This document shows, one piece after another, positions 52,921 through 62,005 of a stretch of DNA of 64,000 nt. Location: positions 3,348,001 through 3,412,000 of the forward strand of contig OZ252261.1 of NCBI GenBank assembly GCA_965249955.1. The letters are read 5' to 3'. The notes below the pieces were generated by a model, which made no database searches, was not told where the DNA came from, and saw only the letters and a program-made list of their open reading frames with translations. The position numbers and the translations under genes are program-made. Source of the DNA: SB11 sp965249955 (lineage in GTDB: Bacteria > Bacteroidota > Bacteroidia > UBA8524). Position 1 is the first letter of the stretch. Each line of letters starts with the position of its first letter.

Positions 52921-55464
52921 ATGAACAAGCTTTTATTAAGCCTCGTTATTTTTTGTTGTGCCCTACAACTATCTGCACAAAACTGGATTGGCGTTGCAAA
53001 TGGCAACTATGCAGGTACTAATGGTGTTTATCTTAATCCTTCATCAATTGTTGATAGCCGTGTAGGTGGGTATATCAACTTTTTTGGTGTGGGTACTAAT
53101 ATGTATAATAACTATATTAGTTTTAGTGGGGATAAATCATTGTATCGTGCATTAAGAGACACAAGCACCAAGCTTACTGATGCAAATTTTAAAGAAAACC
53201 TTAATGGAAAAGATAAGGTTGTTAATTTTTCTACAGAATTGCGCGGGCCTAGCTTTATGGTTTCGCTTCATCCTAAACACGCAATAGGTGTTACTACCCG
53301 CAGCCGCACATTTGTGCAAGCAGTTGATGTATCGCAGCCTATAGCGCGTATGATACGTTGGGGTTTAGATGACTCTACAACAGGTTTTCAAGGCCCTGAT
53401 GGGCTTTCTTATGAGCAATTGTATAGCGAAACTCGTTTTGGTATAAATGTAAACAGCTTTGCCGAAGTGGGTTTTACATACGCAGCAGTTATTTTAGATA
53501 AAAAAGAACATTTCTTAAAGGCAGGTTTTACCTATAAATACCTTGCCGGTTTATACTCGTTTTATTTTAAAAACGAAGGTGGCGGAGGTGTTACCATTAA
53601 AGGTGTTGACAGTATAACTTTTACCAATACAAACATACAGTACGGCTATGTAGGTGAAAATCTGTACAAAACCGATAGCAATAGCTATGGTCTTGATTTT
53701 GCTAGTGTTTTTGGCCCCAATAGGGTAGGCAAGGGCTACGGTATTGATTTAGGCTTTACCTACGAGTTTAGGCCTAATCATAAAGAATACCGCTATAAAC
53801 TGGACAATAAAGAACGTTGGGATAAAACAGAGAATAAATACTTTTTGCGTATTAGCGGTACACTTATGGATTTTGGGCGTATTAAATACAGCAGCCCAAA
53901 ATATGTACGCAGCAATACCTTGTCAAAAAATAGAACGGTTACATGGGGTAGTATAGATACTGTGGGGAAAATATTTGAAAGTGTAGATAATGTTGGGGTT
54001 GATGAAAGTGTGCTTGATCGTTTTGATCGTGCCGCAGGTGCTGTTTTTGGTTTTGACGATAAGAAAACCGAGTTTACATCAAAACTGCCCACAGCCTTTA
54101 ATATACAGGCCGATGTTAGGGTAGTGAACAATGTGTATGTTAACGTAATGTGGCTGCAAGGTCTTAGAGGAAAAGGAGCTATAGGAGCACGCCAGTTTTC
54201 AATGTTGGCAGCAACGCCTCGTTTCGAAACCCGTTGGTTTGAAGCCTCTATGCCATTAGTGCTTAATAATGATTATCGTAATTTTTCTTTTGGGCTTTTT
54301 GCCCGTTTTGGCCCCTTCTTTATGGGGTCTGATAACCTAACAGGCTTATTTAAATCTAAAAATGTAAACGGTTTAGATTTTTATGCTGGTATGTCGCTAC
54401 CCTTGTTTAAGCGTAACCCAAGGGATAGAGATAACGATGGAGTATCGGATAAAAAAGACCTTTGCAAGCGTGAAGCAGGTAAGTGGGAGTTTATGGGCTG
54501 CCCTGATAGGGATAATGATAGCATAGTTGACTCTAAAGATAAGTGTCCTGATGTGGCGGGTTTGCCACAGTTTGATGGTTGCCCTGATACGGATAAAGAC
54601 GGTATTGAAGACTCTAAGGACGAATGCCCTGAGGTATTTGGATTGGCTAAGTTTAACGGTTGCCCTGATACTGACGAAGACGGTATAGAAGATCGCTTAG
54701 ATTCTTGCATTAATGAAAAAGGAATGCCCGAACTAAACGGCTGCCCTGATAGTGATGCCGACGGTATTATTGATAAATATGATGAGTGTGTAAACGAACC
54801 CGGTTTGCCACAGTTTAACGGTTGCCCTGATACCGATGGTGATGGTATACCTGATAAGCTGGATAAATGCCCCGGTAAAAAAGGCTTGGCTGAATACAAT
54901 GGCTGCCCTGATACCGACGGCGATAAAATACCTGATAATATTGATAAATGCCCTGATGCAGCAGGTTTGCCACAGTTTAACGGTTGCCCTGATACCGATG
55001 GTGATGGTGTGCAAGACTATGATGATTTGTGCCCGCTTACCCCCGGATTAAAAGAAAACAACGGTTGCCCAAAAGTTGAAGAGAAGATTGAGATATTGGA
55101 ATTGGATGAAGAGGAAGAAAAAGTGTTGCGTGAGGCCTTTGATAACTTAGAGTTTGAAACAGGAAAATCAATAATTCAGGCTGAATCATTCAAAAGCCTA
55201 GATGAGTTAGTGGTATTAATGAATACAAAAACCAATTATCGCATATATATAGCTGGTCATACAGATAATGTAGGTAATGCCAAAGCAAACCAACAATTAA
55301 GTGAAGACCGTGCCAACGCTGTGAAAAAATACCTTATTGATAAAGGTATTGCTGAAACACGTGTTAAAACCGAAGGGTTTGGCGATACTCGCCCCGTAGC
55401 AAGCAATAAAACCGCAGAAGGCAGGCAGAAAAACCGAAGGGTTGAGTTTAAAGTAATAAAATAG
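52921..55464 (+). CDS. DUF5723-TSP3-OmpA outer-membrane protein, paralogue 1
   Basis: 847 residues. Signal peptide (ending LSAQ), a long DUF5723 beta-barrel or jelly domain to about 490 (WIGVANGNYAGTNGVYLNPSSI), eight thrombospondin type-3 calcium-binding repeats at about 500-715 (pattern GCPDTDKDGIEDSKDECPEV), and a C-terminal OmpA domain (HTDNVG...LSEDRANAVKKYL...GFGDTRPVASN) that binds peptidoglycan. It probably links the outer membrane to the wall. Tandem paralogue follows; separated by a terminator. Confidence 0.92.
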   Translation: MNKLLLSLVIFCCALQLSAQNWIGVANGNYAGTNGVYLNPSSIVDSRVGGYINFFGVGTNMYNNYISFSGDKSLYRALRDTSTKLTDANFKENLNGKDKVVNFSTELRGPSFMVSLHPKHAIGVTTRSRTFVQAVDVSQPIARMIRWGLDDSTTGFQGPDGLSYEQLYSETRFGINVNSFAEVGFTYAAVILDKKEHFLKAGFTYKYLAGLYSFYFKNEGGGGVTIKGVDSITFTNTNIQYGYVGENLYKTDSNSYGLDFASVFGPNRVGKGYGIDLGFTYEFRPNHKEYRYKLDNKERWDKTENKYFLRISGTLMDFGRIKYSSPKYVRSNTLSKNRTVTWGSIDTVGKIFESVDNVGVDESVLDRFDRAAGAVFGFDDKKTEFTSKLPTAFNIQADVRVVNNVYVNVMWLQGLRGKGAIGARQFSMLAATPRFETRWFEASMPLVLNNDYRNFSFGLFARFGPFFMGSDNLTGLFKSKNVNGLDFYAGMSLPLFKRNPRDRDNDGVSDKKDLCKREAGKWEFMGCPDRDNDSIVDSKDKCPDVAGLPQFDGCPDTDKDGIEDSKDECPEVFGLAKFNGCPDTDEDGIEDRLDSCINEKGMPELNGCPDSDADGIIDKYDECVNEPGLPQFNGCPDTDGDGIPDKLDKCPGKKGLAEYNGCPDTDGDKIPDNIDKCPDAAGLPQFNGCPDTDGDGVQDYDDLCPLTPGLKENNGCPKVEEKIEILELDEEEEKVLREAFDNLEFETGKSIIQAESFKSLDELVVLMNTKTNYRIYIAGHTDNVGNAKANQQLSEDRANAVKKYLIDKGIAETRVKTEGFGDTRPVASNKTAEGRQKNRRVEFKVIK

Positions 55465-55488
55465 GTCGCAGTCATTACAATCATAAAT

Positions 55489-55526
55489 AATCCCGTGTTA
55501 CATCAGTAGCACGGGATTATTTTTTT
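55489..55526 (+). terminator. Terminator between the two OmpA-like genes
   Basis: AATCCCGTG, a 12-base loop, CACGGGATT and a T-run. Confidence 0.9.
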
Positions 55527-55593
55527 GGTTATCAACACTCTGTGCGTGCATCTCACCTTAAAAAATTGTTATTTTGATGTAAATAAATTGCCC

Positions 55594-57966
55594 ATGATGA
55601 AATTTTACTCAAAGCTATTTTTATTATTTCTATTTGTATGTCCTTCGGTTATTCAGGCACAGCACTGGTTGGGCTATGCTAATAGTAGCTATGCCGGAAC
55701 AAACGGTATGTACCTAAACCCCGCTACCATAGCTAATAATAAGTATAATTTTTATATGAATTTGGCTAGTTTCAATACTAATTTATATAATAATTACATA
55801 AGTCTTGATTTGCCGTATAGTGCTTGGCGTGTGCCTTTCGGAACAGTGCAAAGTCAATATTTAGACGGTAGTGGAAACCCTACTTTTGAGGACAACTATC
55901 TAAAAGAGAACTTAAACGGAAAAAATAAGGACATAAGTTTTATGACGGAGGTTAGAGGGCCTTCGTTTCTGTTTTCAATAGGCCCAAAACATACAATAGC
56001 TTTTGGTACACGGGTACGGGCAGGGGTGCAATTGCTGGATATGAATGAAAACTTGGCACGTATTGCCCGTTGGGGAACAGACCCTACTAACCCTGCATTT
56101 TCAGGGCCTGATAGCTTGGCATATAATACCCTTTATGGTCAAAACGATTTTACATTAAATGCCAATGCTTTTACTGAATATAGCTTTACTTACAGTGCTT
56201 TGGTGTACGAGGATAAGGAGCAAGCTTTTAAAGTTGGAGTTACCGCAAAACGCCTTACAGGTTTGTACAGTTCGTATTTTCAGAACCAACCCAATGGAGG
56301 TATAATAGTTTACAATGGCGATAGTATGGGGTTTGTAAATGCCAATATACAATACGCCTATGTTGATGAAAACTATTACACTGCCAATGGAGCTGATTTA
56401 AGTGCTTCACGTATACTGTTTAAAGATCCATTGGGTAAAGGTTGGGGGTTTGATATAGGTTTTACCTACGAGTATAGACCCGACTATAAAGATTTTAAGT
56501 ATACTATGGATGGCAAAAAACGCTACGATAGAAGTGCTGTTAAACATAAGTTTAGAATAGCCGCAGCACTTACTGATTTGGGAGGTATAAACTATAACAA
56601 TAGCAGATGGGTGGGCGAGAGAGTATTGCCTCAAAACCTTTCGGTAAATGTAGGGCAGTTTGATACCTTACGTCGTGCTTTTGATGATTTTGGACAAGAG
56701 AACGGAGACTTAAGTGGTTTTGATAGAATGAACGCCTACATAGGCCGTATTACCAATGGTTTTCAATCAGCAAACAACTCCTTTCGTTCTAAATTGCCTG
56801 CTACTTTAAACCTACAATTTGATTACAATATCTACCGCAATTTGTTTGCAAACGTTACTTATATACAAAGTTTGCGTAAAAAAGGTGGTGTAGGAATGCG
56901 GTACTTTAATCAACTTTCCGTAACGCCTCGTTATGAATCAAAATGGTTTGAAGCAGCTATACCCTTAGTAGTTAACAACGATTTTAAATCGGTAAACTTT
57001 GGTTTGTTTTTCAAATTTGGCCCTATGTTTATAGGCTCTGATAGGGTAGGGTCTCTATTATTCAAATCACGTAACCTATACAGTATGGATGCCTATGCAG
57101 GTATAGCTATACCCATAGCCTATAAAAAGCCAAAAGATAGAGACCACGATATGGTATCTAACAAAAAGGATAAGTGCCCCGAAGTGGCCGGTGTATGGAA
57201 GTTTAAAGGTTGCCCCGATACCGATGGTGATGGTGTTGCTGATTCAGAAGACCGTTGCCCTGATGTTGCAGGAATAAAATCGATGAAAGGTTGCCCTGAT
57301 ACGGATAAAGATGGTGTTACCGATAGTTTGGATAAATGTCCTGAAGTGGCAGGTGATAAAAAGCTTGACGGTTGCCCCGATGCAGACAATGATGGTATTG
57401 CCGATAGTGAAGATAAATGCCCTGATGCTGCCGGAACTGCTGCAATGAACGGCTGTCCTGATACGGATGGTGATGGTGTGGCTGATAACGAAGATAAATG
57501 TCCTAATGCAGCGGGTTTAAAACAATTTGCAGGCTGCCCCGAAGAAGTTAAAGACACTACTCCTACATTGGTGCCAAAAACGAAACCACAACCCCAAACC
57601 CAAAACGAAGATGAGGTGCTGCAAGAAGCCTACAATAATTTGCAATTTGCCACAGGCAGTGCAGTAATAAAAGAAGAATCTTATGAGGCGTTGAATAAGC
57701 TGGCGCAATTGCTTAAAGCAAAACCCAACTACCTAGTATCTATTGAAGGGCATACTGATAATGTAGGAAGTTCTGCCGTAAACTTAACGTTAAGCAAGCA
57801 AAGGGCGCAAGCAGTGCGGAAATATTTAGTAGAAAAAGGCATTGATGCCAAACGAATATTTACAGAAGGGTATGGTGATTCAAAACCAATAGCTACTAAT
57901 ACTACCGCTGAGGGAAGAAAGAAAAATCGCAGGGTTGAGTTTTTAATAATACGTGTAGCCAAATAA
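55594..57966 (+). CDS. DUF5723-TSP3-OmpA outer-membrane protein, paralogue 2
   Basis: 790 residues from ATG 55594 (the next codon, 55597, is also ATG); an upstream in-frame start at 55525 would place its first codons in the terminator of the previous gene. Signal peptide ending VIQAQ, DUF5723-like domain (WLGYANSSYAGTNGMYLNPATI), five TSP3 repeats at about 515-650, a Pro/Lys/Gln linker (KTKPQPQTQN) and an OmpA domain. It differs from paralogue 1 mainly in the repeat count, five against eight. Confidence 0.91.
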   Translation: MMKFYSKLFLLFLFVCPSVIQAQHWLGYANSSYAGTNGMYLNPATIANNKYNFYMNLASFNTNLYNNYISLDLPYSAWRVPFGTVQSQYLDGSGNPTFEDNYLKENLNGKNKDISFMTEVRGPSFLFSIGPKHTIAFGTRVRAGVQLLDMNENLARIARWGTDPTNPAFSGPDSLAYNTLYGQNDFTLNANAFTEYSFTYSALVYEDKEQAFKVGVTAKRLTGLYSSYFQNQPNGGIIVYNGDSMGFVNANIQYAYVDENYYTANGADLSASRILFKDPLGKGWGFDIGFTYEYRPDYKDFKYTMDGKKRYDRSAVKHKFRIAAALTDLGGINYNNSRWVGERVLPQNLSVNVGQFDTLRRAFDDFGQENGDLSGFDRMNAYIGRITNGFQSANNSFRSKLPATLNLQFDYNIYRNLFANVTYIQSLRKKGGVGMRYFNQLSVTPRYESKWFEAAIPLVVNNDFKSVNFGLFFKFGPMFIGSDRVGSLLFKSRNLYSMDAYAGIAIPIAYKKPKDRDHDMVSNKKDKCPEVAGVWKFKGCPDTDGDGVADSEDRCPDVAGIKSMKGCPDTDKDGVTDSLDKCPEVAGDKKLDGCPDADNDGIADSEDKCPDAAGTAAMNGCPDTDGDGVADNEDKCPNAAGLKQFAGCPEEVKDTTPTLVPKTKPQPQTQNEDEVLQEAYNNLQFATGSAVIKEESYEALNKLAQLLKAKPNYLVSIEGHTDNVGSSAVNLTLSKQRAQAVRKYLVEKGIDAKRIFTEGYGDSKPIATNTTAEGRKKNRRVEFLIIRVAK

Positions 57967-58053
57967 TTTTTTTTGCATGTTACAACACTTATTACTAAAT
58001 CGCAGTCCGTATTAATATTATAAACAATAACTAAATTACTTTAAATACTAATT

Positions 58054-58881
58054 ATGAAAAAGTTATCTCTACTAACACTTTTCTTAGCAGTAGCAGTGGC
58101 ATTCTCTTCTTGTAAAAAAGATGAAGAAACTGCAACTCCAGGCAATACAGGCAATAATGAGCCTGCTATTGCACAAGAGCAAAAAGCAGTTGCTTTTTAC
58201 TTATCAGGTAACTGGTGCGGCCCATGCGGTCAATACGGTAAGCCCGCAATGGCAGCTGTTGAGCAAGCTCAAGGCGATAAATTTGTAGTTGTTGCTTGTC
58301 ATTTAAACAGTCAAGGAACTCCCGATCCATTAAATACTCCTGAAGCTAATGCATTAGCAGGTGCTTGGGCTGTAAACTCAGTACCAACATGTGCTCTTGG
58401 TGGAGCTGGTCTTTCAGGTTACAAAGTAGGCGGTGGTTCATCAATGAAAACAGGTATAGAAAACCAAGTATCAGTAATACAAGGTAAAACTGCATCTGCA
58501 AACTCTTCTATTAAAGCTACGCTAAATGGCACTTCACTTACTGTAAATACAAAAACTAAGTTTTTTGATGCAACTAGTGAGCCTCACTTCATTTCTGTAT
58601 ATATAATTGAAGATGGTATAGCTCTTCGTCAATATGTTTCTGGTACAGGTTGGGATAATAGCGCGATACACAATAACGTACTTCGCAAAGCACTTACCAC
58701 CAATACTACCGGTGATGATTTAGCAACAACTGCTACATCAGGTCAAATAGTTTCTAAAGATTTTAGTGGAACTATTGAGTCTGCTTGGAACAAAGATAAC
58801 CTTAGAATAGCTGTTGTAGTTTGGAAACAAGGTTCAACAGGTCGTGTTATTGTTAACGGAACTGTGGCTGACGTTAAATAA
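58054..58881 (+). CDS. Omp28-like lipoprotein with thioredoxin-type CxxC
   Basis: 275 residues. Lipobox FSSC-KKD. The mature N-terminal half has a thioredoxin-like GNWCGPCGQYGKPAM, followed by an all-beta domain (FISVYIIEDGIALRQYVSGTGWDNSAIHNNVLRKAL) as in the Omp28-related outer-membrane protein family. A redox role in the envelope is inferred. Confidence 0.87.
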   Translation: MKKLSLLTLFLAVAVAFSSCKKDEETATPGNTGNNEPAIAQEQKAVAFYLSGNWCGPCGQYGKPAMAAVEQAQGDKFVVVACHLNSQGTPDPLNTPEANALAGAWAVNSVPTCALGGAGLSGYKVGGGSSMKTGIENQVSVIQGKTASANSSIKATLNGTSLTVNTKTKFFDATSEPHFISVYIIEDGIALRQYVSGTGWDNSAIHNNVLRKALTTNTTGDDLATTATSGQIVSKDFSGTIESAWNKDNLRIAVVVWKQGSTGRVIVNGTVADVK

Positions 58882-58906
58882 TTATATCTTTACATAAGAT
58901 TTTTAA

Positions 58907-58931
58907 AAACCCGCTAACAGCGGGTTTTTTT
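58907..58931 (+). terminator. Terminator of the Omp28-like gene
   Basis: AAACCCGC, TAACA loop, GCGGGTTT and a T-run. Confidence 0.9.
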
Positions 58932-59021
58932 GTTTTAACTTTATAGTATCGCTTTTGTTAACAGAAACTTACTGAGTATATATCAATAGAAGTAATAGCA
59001 GCCAGTGAACAATATTAAAAC

Positions 59022-59029
59022 TAGATTTG
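59022..59029 (+). promoter_or_regulatory. -7 element of the Crp-like gene
   Basis: TAGATTTG matches TAnnTTTG, 23 bases before the ATG. Confidence 0.5.
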
Positions 59030-59052
59030 TGCTTGAAAGCAACTCGTAGATA

Positions 59053-59631
59053 ATGGATGAGTTAATAATAGATTACATATCTAAATATATTTCACTTTCT
59101 GACGAAGAAATAAGAATAGTTAGAGAGCAAAACCTAATAAGGCAATATAAGAAAAATGAAGTATTGCTTGTAGAAGGAGCATTAGCTACTGAATGTTATT
59201 TCGTTTTAAGCGGATGTGTAAGGGCGTATTACTTGATTGACGGTGAAGAACGCAATACTGATTTTTATATAGAGAACCAAACAATTACACCTGTTAGCTA
59301 CCAAACTCATACTTCATCTCAATATTATTTGTCGTGCCTTGAAGACTGTGTATTGGCAGTAGGTAGTGGTGAACGAAATAGAGAATTGGTGAAAAAAATA
59401 CCAAAATTATCATCTTTACTACTGCAAATGAATGGTGAGTTGTTGATACAAAAAACTGTTGAATTGGATGGTTTTAAGAACTTTAACCCCGAACAACGGT
59501 ATTTAAAATTGATTGAAAAAAATCCTGATTTGGCAAACCGAATACCTTTATACCATTTGGCAAGTTACTTAGGCATCACACAAGTGTCATTAAGTAGAAT
59601 TCGCAAAAGAATCTCCAATCACCACCGTTAA
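59053..59631 (+). CDS. Crp/Fnr-family transcriptional regulator
   Basis: 192 residues. Cyclic-nucleotide-binding-type sensor domain at about 20-120 (LLVEGALATECYFVLSGCVRAYYL) and a compact C-terminal helix-turn-helix (LASYLGITQVSLSRIRKRIS). The usual cAMP-binding residues are not preserved, so the ligand is unknown. It is probably co-transcribed with the DUF4386 gene 80 bases downstream. Confidence 0.88.
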   Translation: MDELIIDYISKYISLSDEEIRIVREQNLIRQYKKNEVLLVEGALATECYFVLSGCVRAYYLIDGEERNTDFYIENQTITPVSYQTHTSSQYYLSCLEDCVLAVGSGERNRELVKKIPKLSSLLLQMNGELLIQKTVELDGFKNFNPEQRYLKLIEKNPDLANRIPLYHLASYLGITQVSLSRIRKRISNHHR

Positions 59632-59710
59632 GATTGCATTTATTATCAAAAGATAATTTTTGAAAAAATGCCTAACTATACTTTTGCTCTTCATAATATT
59701 AATAGAGCAA

Positions 59711-60406
59711 ATGGATACTGTATTTTCAGAAAATAAGAGTACTAAAGCGAATGCTTCTCTTACAGGAGTTTTTTTTATTGTTGCTGCTGTATCATCTATT
59801 ATAGGGTTGAAACTGTATGACCCTATTTTGACTGATAATGATTTTATTATTTCGGGCAGCAATAATTACAATCAAATTATTTTTGGGGCTATTAACGAAT
59901 TAATTTTGGCAGTAACAGCCACAGGTACAGCAATAATGCTATATCCATACCTTAAACGATACAACGAAAGTTTGGGAATGGGCTATGTCAGTTTCAGAAT
60001 ATTAGAAGTGTTTTTTATTCTGTTAGGCATCATCAGTGTTTTGTCTGTTCTTGCAATAAGTCAATATTATTCAGCAAATACCATTACTGATAAATCCCAT
60101 GCCACATCACTGGGTTTGGTATTTATTGCAATGCATAAATGGACTTTTATTTTAGGGCCTAATTTTATGCTGGCCATTAATACTTTTCTATACAGTTTTG
60201 TGTTTCGCAAAACAGGTTTAGTACCTAAAAAATTATCAATGTTGGGTACAATAGCCTCATGCTTAATTATGGTTGCTGCTTTGCTTGAAATGTTTGGGAT
60301 TATTGAGCAAATTTCGATGTGGGGCATTTTGTTAGCACTACCTATTGCCCTTTACGAAATGTCGTTAGCAGTATGGTTAATTGTAAAAGGCTTTAAAGTG
60401 GTTTAG
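59711..60406 (+). CDS. DUF4386 membrane protein
   Basis: 231 residues from ATG 59711, preceded by a weak AGAG. Six hydrophobic helices; NASLTGVFFIVAAVSSIIGLKLYDPIL and YRILE-like (SFRILEVFFILLGI) and HKWTFILGPNFM signatures of DUF4386. The TTG at 59660 would add a hydrophobic 17-residue stretch that is unlikely to belong. The function is unknown; these genes often accompany regulators of this kind. Confidence 0.8.
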   Translation: MDTVFSENKSTKANASLTGVFFIVAAVSSIIGLKLYDPILTDNDFIISGSNNYNQIIFGAINELILAVTATGTAIMLYPYLKRYNESLGMGYVSFRILEVFFILLGIISVLSVLAISQYYSANTITDKSHATSLGLVFIAMHKWTFILGPNFMLAINTFLYSFVFRKTGLVPKKLSMLGTIASCLIMVAALLEMFGIIEQISMWGILLALPIALYEMSLAVWLIVKGFKVV

Positions 60407-60429
60407 CGCACGAGGAGTTAAGCTAATAA

Positions 60430-61356
60430 TCAACCTGCATTATCAGCATGAAGAACTTTGTTTATATGCCCTATAATATCCGTTAACTGTGTTGGTTCAA
60501 ACCAAGTATACTCAGTATCTTTTCTAAACCAAGTAATCTGTCGTTTAGCATAGTTTCGGGTATGTTGTTTTACCAAGTCAATAGCTTTTGCCAGCGATGT
60601 ATTTCCGTTAAAATAGTCAAACAGTTCTTTGTAGCCAACGGTTTGTAAAGCGTTAAGAGTAGAATAGGCAAGTAACCCTTTTACTTCGTTTTCCAGCCCC
60701 TCATCCATCATAGCATCAACCCTTTTATTTATGCGTTGGTAAAGTTTCTCTCTATCTGTATTTAGGGCAATTTTTATAGGAATAAACGGTCTTGATGCTG
60801 CAGTGTTTTGTTTTAATACTGAAGCTTTTTGACCTGAAACTAAGCAAATTTCTAAAGCCCGTATTACCCTGCGTGGGTTGTTTGTATCAATAGCATTGTA
60901 GCTTTCCTCGTCAAGTTCTTTAAGTTGTGTAGTTAAAGGTAGTAATCCTTCACTTTCATAGCGTTGGTTTAATATCAGTCGGGTGTTTTCGTCCGAGGGT
61001 AAATCGTCCAAACCGTTAAGAAGTGCATTGATAAACAAACCTGAACCTCCTACCAAAATTACAACATTGTGCTTAGTATAAAGAGACCTTAAAAGCTGCA
61101 ACGCATCCCGCTCAAAATCAGCGGCAGTATAAGGCTGTTGTATACCTATATGGCCAATACAATGGTGCGGGGCAGCTGCAAGCTCATCGGTTGAGGGTTT
61201 TGCTACACCAATATTTAATTCTTTGTAAAATTGCCTCGAGTCGGCCGAAATAATCTCAGTAGTAAAATGTTGCGCTAGTTTTATTGCTAAGGCTGTTTTG
61301 CCAATGGCTGTTGGCCCTGCTACAACAATAAGGTATTTTTGATTTTCAGATACCAA
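60430..61356 (-). CDS. miaA: tRNA dimethylallyltransferase
   Basis: 308 residues. It adds dimethylallyl to A37 of tRNAs reading UNN codons. Seen: GPTAIGKTALAIKLA, SADSRQFYKELNIGVAKPS, GGSGLFINALLNGLD, NPRRVIRALEI and ITWFRKD. Three bases from the next upstream gene, so same transcript. Confidence 0.95.
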   Translation of the reverse strand: MVSENQKYLIVVAGPTAIGKTALAIKLAQHFTTEIISADSRQFYKELNIGVAKPSTDELAAAPHHCIGHIGIQQPYTAADFERDALQLLRSLYTKHNVVILVGGSGLFINALLNGLDDLPSDENTRLILNQRYESEGLLPLTTQLKELDEESYNAIDTNNPRRVIRALEICLVSGQKASVLKQNTAASRPFIPIKIALNTDREKLYQRINKRVDAMMDEGLENEVKGLLAYSTLNALQTVGYKELFDYFNGNTSLAKAIDLVKQHTRNYAKRQITWFRKDTEYTWFEPTQLTDIIGHINKVLHADNAG

Positions 61357-61359
61357 AGC

Positions 61360-61950
61360 TTAATCTTCGTCCAATAAGCTCAAATCATCGTCTACCATGT
61401 CGTCGTCTTCACTGTCACTATCCTCGTCATCAGTAGCATCACCAAAACCTTCATGTTCTTTTAGTTCTTCTTCGCTCACATCACCTGCAAGTAAGTTACG
61501 GGCTATGTATTCAAACTCATCTTCTTCAAGTCCCTCACCAAATTTTTTGTCTTTGGCGGCATATTGTTTGGGTGCTTTGCCAACACTTTTAAACACACTG
61601 GGGTAATCCGTAGCGGGGTTTTCAGTCATCACTATGCCTGCCAACTCACAGTTAAACCACCATTGGCCATCGTATACAAACAGTATTTTTTGGTGTGGGT
61701 CGTTAATAAAAGCATTTAGCTTAGCATCTTTCATCACTACATTTTCGCCTTTTTTCTGCTTGCTTATCTCTTCACCTTTTCTCCACATATCATCGCTCAT
61801 ATAAAACGAAGCATCGTGTTGGTTATCAAAACCAATCGATTGAAGAATAACATCGTGAAAGTGTGTAAAGGTTTGACCGGGTTTTATCTCAATCACTCGG
61901 TATACATCTTCGTTGTCTTCAAAGTAAACTTTAAACTTATATAGTGGCAT
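61360..61950 (-). CDS. Plasmid pRiA4b ORF-3-family protein
   Basis: 196 residues from ATG 61950. YKFKVYFEDNEDVYRVIEIKPGQTFTHFHDVILQSIGFDNQHDASFYMSD is the typical opening of this family (IS1096 TnpR-like passenger), and the protein ends in a very acidic tail of about 45 residues rich in Asp and Glu. The function is unknown; no transposase lies nearby, and it sits in a housekeeping operon with miaA. Confidence 0.82.
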   Translation of the reverse strand: MPLYKFKVYFEDNEDVYRVIEIKPGQTFTHFHDVILQSIGFDNQHDASFYMSDDMWRKGEEISKQKKGENVVMKDAKLNAFINDPHQKILFVYDGQWWFNCELAGIVMTENPATDYPSVFKSVGKAPKQYAAKDKKFGEGLEEDEFEYIARNLLAGDVSEEELKEHEGFGDATDDEDSDSEDDDMVDDDLSLLDED

Positions 61951-62005
61951 AGTGTTTCGTAAAAGCAAATTAACTAAAAAAGATAATTGTGCTAAAATTT
62001 TAATG

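Noticed and set aside
54381..55014. Long minus-strand frames over the TSP3 repeats
   Set aside because: They are shadows of the regular coding repeat in paralogue 1; the same happens at 57120-57557 in paralogue 2.
54421..55070. CRISPR-like periodicity in the DNA
   Set aside because: The repeat is a coding TSP3 array with divergent codons and no spacers.
61360..61950. Mobile-element gene because of the IS1096/pRiA4b family name
   Set aside because: It sits in a tight operon with miaA and there is no transposase or inverted end nearby; the name is historical.
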